A DNA stretch of 64,000 bases from Bdellovibrionales bacterium (GTDB lineage Bacteria > Bdellovibrionota > UBA2428). Each line of letters starts with the position of its first letter. Positions within the stretch are counted from its first letter, which is position 1. Of the stretch, positions 61,855-64,000 are shown piece after piece. The notes beneath the pieces are model-generated. The model worked only from the letters and a program-made list of their open reading frames with translations. It had not been told where the DNA came from and ran no database searches. The position numbers were made by a program, and so were the translations under genes. The DNA lies in the NCBI GenBank assembly GCA_018266335.1, contig JAFEAR010000101.1:115500-179499 (forward strand). The letters run 5' to 3'.

Positions 61855-62430
61855 TCACTTCTCCACTTTTTTCTTGTTGGGAGTCTTGGCCGAACCATTG
61901 GGCGCCCAATCGCGCAGCCACATGGCATCTTTGATTTGCGAGAGAGCAATTTCTTGCTCGCCCATTTCGTCCTTAATTACGATGGAACCCGTAGCAGGAT
62001 TCGCGCTAACCAGAGTGCCTTCCCAGCGGCGACGCGGCTTGGCCGGAGCGGGCACGGGAAGGGCTTCGAGAGTTTCGAGCTTGATGTCACCACCCACGGC
62101 AGCCTGAAAATGTTGGAAGGTGCGCAAGGCAGGCTTTTCGCCCGGGCTGCTCACTTCCAGGGTGTAAGCGCTGGGAAGCGGGTCCCAGACGTCGAAGAGC
62201 GGACTGAGAACATCGTGAGCAGCGGAGCAATCGTCGATGCCAATGGGCTTTGCTTCGTCGGTAGAGTCGAGCACAACGCGAACAATGGCAGAGCCTACAA
62301 CTTCGATGTCGCGCAGGGCGTAGCCCATTTTGGCGAGGACGGGTTCGATTTTAGCAATGAGATCAGTCTCGAGAGAATTCTTGCGCACCGTCAGAACGGG
62401 CGTGCTCGAAGCTTGGCTGCTAGTAGGCAA
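61855..62430 (-). CDS. rimP: Ribosome maturation factor RimP
   Basis: It assists 30S subunit maturation. It has 191 residues from a TTG start (62430), supported by GGAG 8 bases upstream. The family blocks GYALRDIEVVGSAIVRVVLDS, DDCSAAHDVLSPLFDV and YTLEVSSPGEKPALRT are clear. First gene of the eleven-gene minus-strand run. Confidence 0.93.
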   Translation of the reverse strand: MPTSSQASSTPVLTVRKNSLETDLIAKIEPVLAKMGYALRDIEVVGSAIVRVVLDSTDEAKPIGIDDCSAAHDVLSPLFDVWDPLPSAYTLEVSSPGEKPALRTFQHFQAAVGGDIKLETLEALPVPAPAKPRRRWEGTLVSANPATGSIVIKDEMGEQEIALSQIKDAMWLRDWAPNGSAKTPNKKKVEK

Positions 62431-62468
62431 ATTCGACTCCGCTTAAACTGAATGGGTGGCAAGTTTAT

Positions 62469-62495
62469 CTGTTGGCCGTGACAGGTTGCCAACAG
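62469..62495 (-). promoter_or_regulatory. Perfect stem-loop in the leader of rimP-nusA
   Basis: CTGTTGGC and GCCAACAG pair exactly around an 11-base loop, 38 bases before the rimP start. There is no T-tract after it, so it is not an evident terminator. It could be an operator or an mRNA leader element for the operon. Confidence 0.45.
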
Positions 62496-62593
62496 GACAC
62501 GGCGCGGCCCCGGAGGATTCCGAGTCGCACCGGGATCTTTAATCTATTTCGCTGTGCAATGCAAGGTCTACAATTGCCTGCAAACTGTTGGAA

Positions 62594-63550
62594 TTAGAGC
62601 TTTTTGAGCGTCGGACGACGAACGTAGGCCCGACTAAAATATAGGATCGGACGACTCGATGAGCCCGTTTTAGTACCTTGAATGCAAAAGCCAATGACCA
62701 CGTGGTTCTTGTAATTCCCACTGATGGAACTGGCGTCGCTGGAGTCCACGCCGAACTTGGGCGAGACAAGCGTGCTGGCTGAACTGCTCTCGGTAAAGCT
62801 ATTTATCCCGAAATCCGCCGTGGCCGCATCTGTCACGGGCTCGAAGCTAAAGTTAAAAATGCTCGAGGCCGTGCCAGCGCCGACCGGATAAATACCCGAG
62901 TGCCAAACTCGCGCGGCCGACATGTAGGCGTTGGTGTAGGAGTTCGAAGAGCTTTGCATTTGGGTGGCTTCTTCAAAGAAGCGCATGCCGACGAGCAACT
63001 TTTCACTGCCCGCGGTGCTGGCATAACCGACGGTGTTGCTGGATCCTAGAGTGCAAGTAGCTCCGCTGACGAGCTGCTTGGTATAGGCCGTGTTCATTTT
63101 GAGGGCACCGGTAGTGCCATCGAAGCGGATTTCGGCAGTCGTAACGCTGGCCGCAGTTAGAGACATCGAACTCCACTGACCAGAACCACCGTTGCCGGAG
63201 GCATCCGTCTTGGTGAAGTTCAGCTGAAAGGCCTGCACCAGGACCGGATTGTTGAGAATAACATCTTGCACGGCTGAGGCGGCCTTGCGGCAGGAGCGGT
63301 TGTTATCGAAGCAGGTGGGGAAGTTGCCTTCGGTGCCATCCATCACGTAGCCCGTCATGCTGAGACTCGAAGTCACCACGCCCGACGCCACAGAATCGTC
63401 CGTGCCCCAGTCGACGGTCACGTTGCTAGTGTTCGTAACGGCTTTGGTGTCATCAGCCGTAGGATCCGTGGAGGTCGTGCCGTCGAGCGAGCTTCCGCAC
63501 GCTGAGAGCAGCAAGAGTGTGGTCCATGCGGATAATTTTTTGCAATACAT
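62594..63550 (-). CDS. Predicted lipoprotein of unknown function
   Basis: It has 318 residues from ATG 63550, chosen because GGAGG is 10 bases upstream. Its lipobox is LLLSACGSS. After a Thr/Asp-rich linker there is a beta-rich domain with a Cys pair (FPTCFDNNRSCRKA) that probably forms a disulphide, and a later single Cys pair. No enzyme motif is visible. Confidence 0.75.
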   Translation of the reverse strand: MYCKKLSAWTTLLLLSACGSSLDGTTSTDPTADDTKAVTNTSNVTVDWGTDDSVASGVVTSSLSMTGYVMDGTEGNFPTCFDNNRSCRKAASAVQDVILNNPVLVQAFQLNFTKTDASGNGGSGQWSSMSLTAASVTTAEIRFDGTTGALKMNTAYTKQLVSGATCTLGSSNTVGYASTAGSEKLLVGMRFFEEATQMQSSSNSYTNAYMSAARVWHSGIYPVGAGTASSIFNFSFEPVTDAATADFGINSFTESSSASTLVSPKFGVDSSDASSISGNYKNHVVIGFCIQGTKTGSSSRPILYFSRAYVRRPTLKKL

Positions 63551-63632
63551 AACGCCCATCCCTCCTCTTATTGTAACGCCTTAACGGGGAATGCGAAGGG
63601 CTTTTTTGTAGCGAGACTAAAGAGAAAGCGTT

Positions 63633-64000
63633 TCAGGAGTTTGCCGGAGCGAAGCTCTTCATACGATCTTCACAAAGGCGCAAAAACAGCGAGTGAATGC
63701 GATCGTCACCCGAGAGCTCGGGGTGAAATGTGGAAGCCAGGCAGTGATCTTGCCGCACCATTACCGGATGGCCCGCATGACTCGCGAGAATTTCAACCAG
63801 AGGGCCAACGCTTTCAATGCCCGGTGCCCGAATGAAAACGGCGCGGAAACCCGTTTCCAGTCCTTTCACGGCTAAATTTTGAGTGAAAGAATCGATTTGC
63901 CGGCCGTAGGCGTTGCGGGTGACCGAAATATCCATAGCACCGAGACGAACTTGAGTGGGATGCGATTCGATGGTTTTGGCGGCCCAAATGGCGCCAGCAC
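63633..64000 (-). CDS. pdxT: Pyridoxal 5'-phosphate synthase glutaminase subunit (partial, cut by window edge)
   Basis: Only the C-terminal 121 residues lie in the window; the N-terminus with the nucleophile Cys is outside. The visible frame has GAMDISVTRNAYGRQ and the catalytic His-Glu pair in STFHPELSGD, both diagnostic for PdxT. It supplies ammonia from glutamine to PdxS. pdxS is probably further upstream, outside the window. Confidence 0.92.
   Translation of the reverse strand, partial: AGAIWAAKTIESHPTQVRLGAMDISVTRNAYGRQIDSFTQNLAVKGLETGFRAVFIRAPGIESVGPLVEILASHAGHPVMVRQDHCLASTFHPELSGDDRIHSLFLRLCEDRMKSFAPANS

Noticed and set aside
1..64000. CRISPR arrays, IS elements, prophage or attachment sites
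   Set aside because: I saw no regularly spaced direct repeats, transposase genes, terminal inverted repeats with target duplications or phage structural genes. The only recombinase has no cargo-like mobile neighbours, and the tRNA is not flanked by a repeated 3' end within the window.

Overview
The window is 64 kb of dense, moderately GC-rich bacterial chromosome. There is no phage, IS element, CRISPR array or plasmid module. Several features point to the Bdellovibrionota/Oligoflexia and neighbouring delta-type lineages; this placement is inference. They are an HNH endonuclease of a type I associate with Bdellovibrio, a three-gene B-type succinate dehydrogenase (sdhCAB), RicT beside holB and tmk, many lipoproteins and secreted hydrolases, and an infB-truB-rpsO-pnp translation operon. 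No rRNA genes are present.

Layout. 1-2 kb: two minus-strand membrane or exported proteins, one apparently split by a -1 frameshift. 2.1-5 kb: rplM-rpsI with a terminator, then threonine aldolase and a creatininase-family protein. 5-12.5 kb: an S9 peptidase-trmL pair, a Gly/Tyr/Asn-rich lipoprotein with a repetitive 3' UTR, a subtilisin, and a large secreted protein with one c-type haem motif. 12.5-17.5 kb: a response regulator overlapping birA, a 6S RNA gene, a protein of unknown function, an internally deleted methyltransferase and an HNH endonuclease with a duplicated palindrome. 17.5-22.8 kb: the run dsbA-like, tmk, holB, ricT, tatD and an SDR-like protein lacking its catalytic pair. 22.9-28.6 kb: rarA with two membrane proteins, a methyltransferase, a papain-like secreted protein, a lipoprotein, arsC and tRNA-Leu(UAA). 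28.7-34.7 kb: an unknown protein, polA and a DUF2723 membrane protein, overlapping by 4 bases each. 34.7-36.5 kb: GNAT, zinc protein and DoxX. 36.5-40.6 kb: a tyrosine recombinase heading an MFS/chromate-transporter/SRPBCC run, with a 22-bp inverted repeat upstream. 40.8-44.3 kb: CBS protein, a frameshifted M28 aminopeptidase, a small secreted basic protein and a permuted-papain-like secreted protein. 44.4-49.3 kb: sdhCAB-pepA. 49.4-62.4 kb: an eleven-gene minus-strand run from rimP-nusA-infB-truB-rpsO-pnp through an M16 peptidase and dut into three fatty-acid beta-oxidation genes. 62.6-64 kb: a lipoprotein and the 3' part of pdxT.

Functional picture. Housekeeping genes for translation, replication and repair, and respiration and acyl-CoA catabolism are interleaved with exported degradative enzymes: S9, S8, M28, M16 and M17 peptidases and two papain-fold candidates. 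That fits a protein-consuming, possibly predatory, lifestyle, but this is inference. Several genes have a -10-like box 6-12 bases before the start codon and no Shine-Dalgarno, suggesting leaderless mRNAs beside conventional ones. Two genes are split by single-base frame changes. One lies on a T7 run that forms a classical -1 slippery heptamer; either could be biology or an assembly error.
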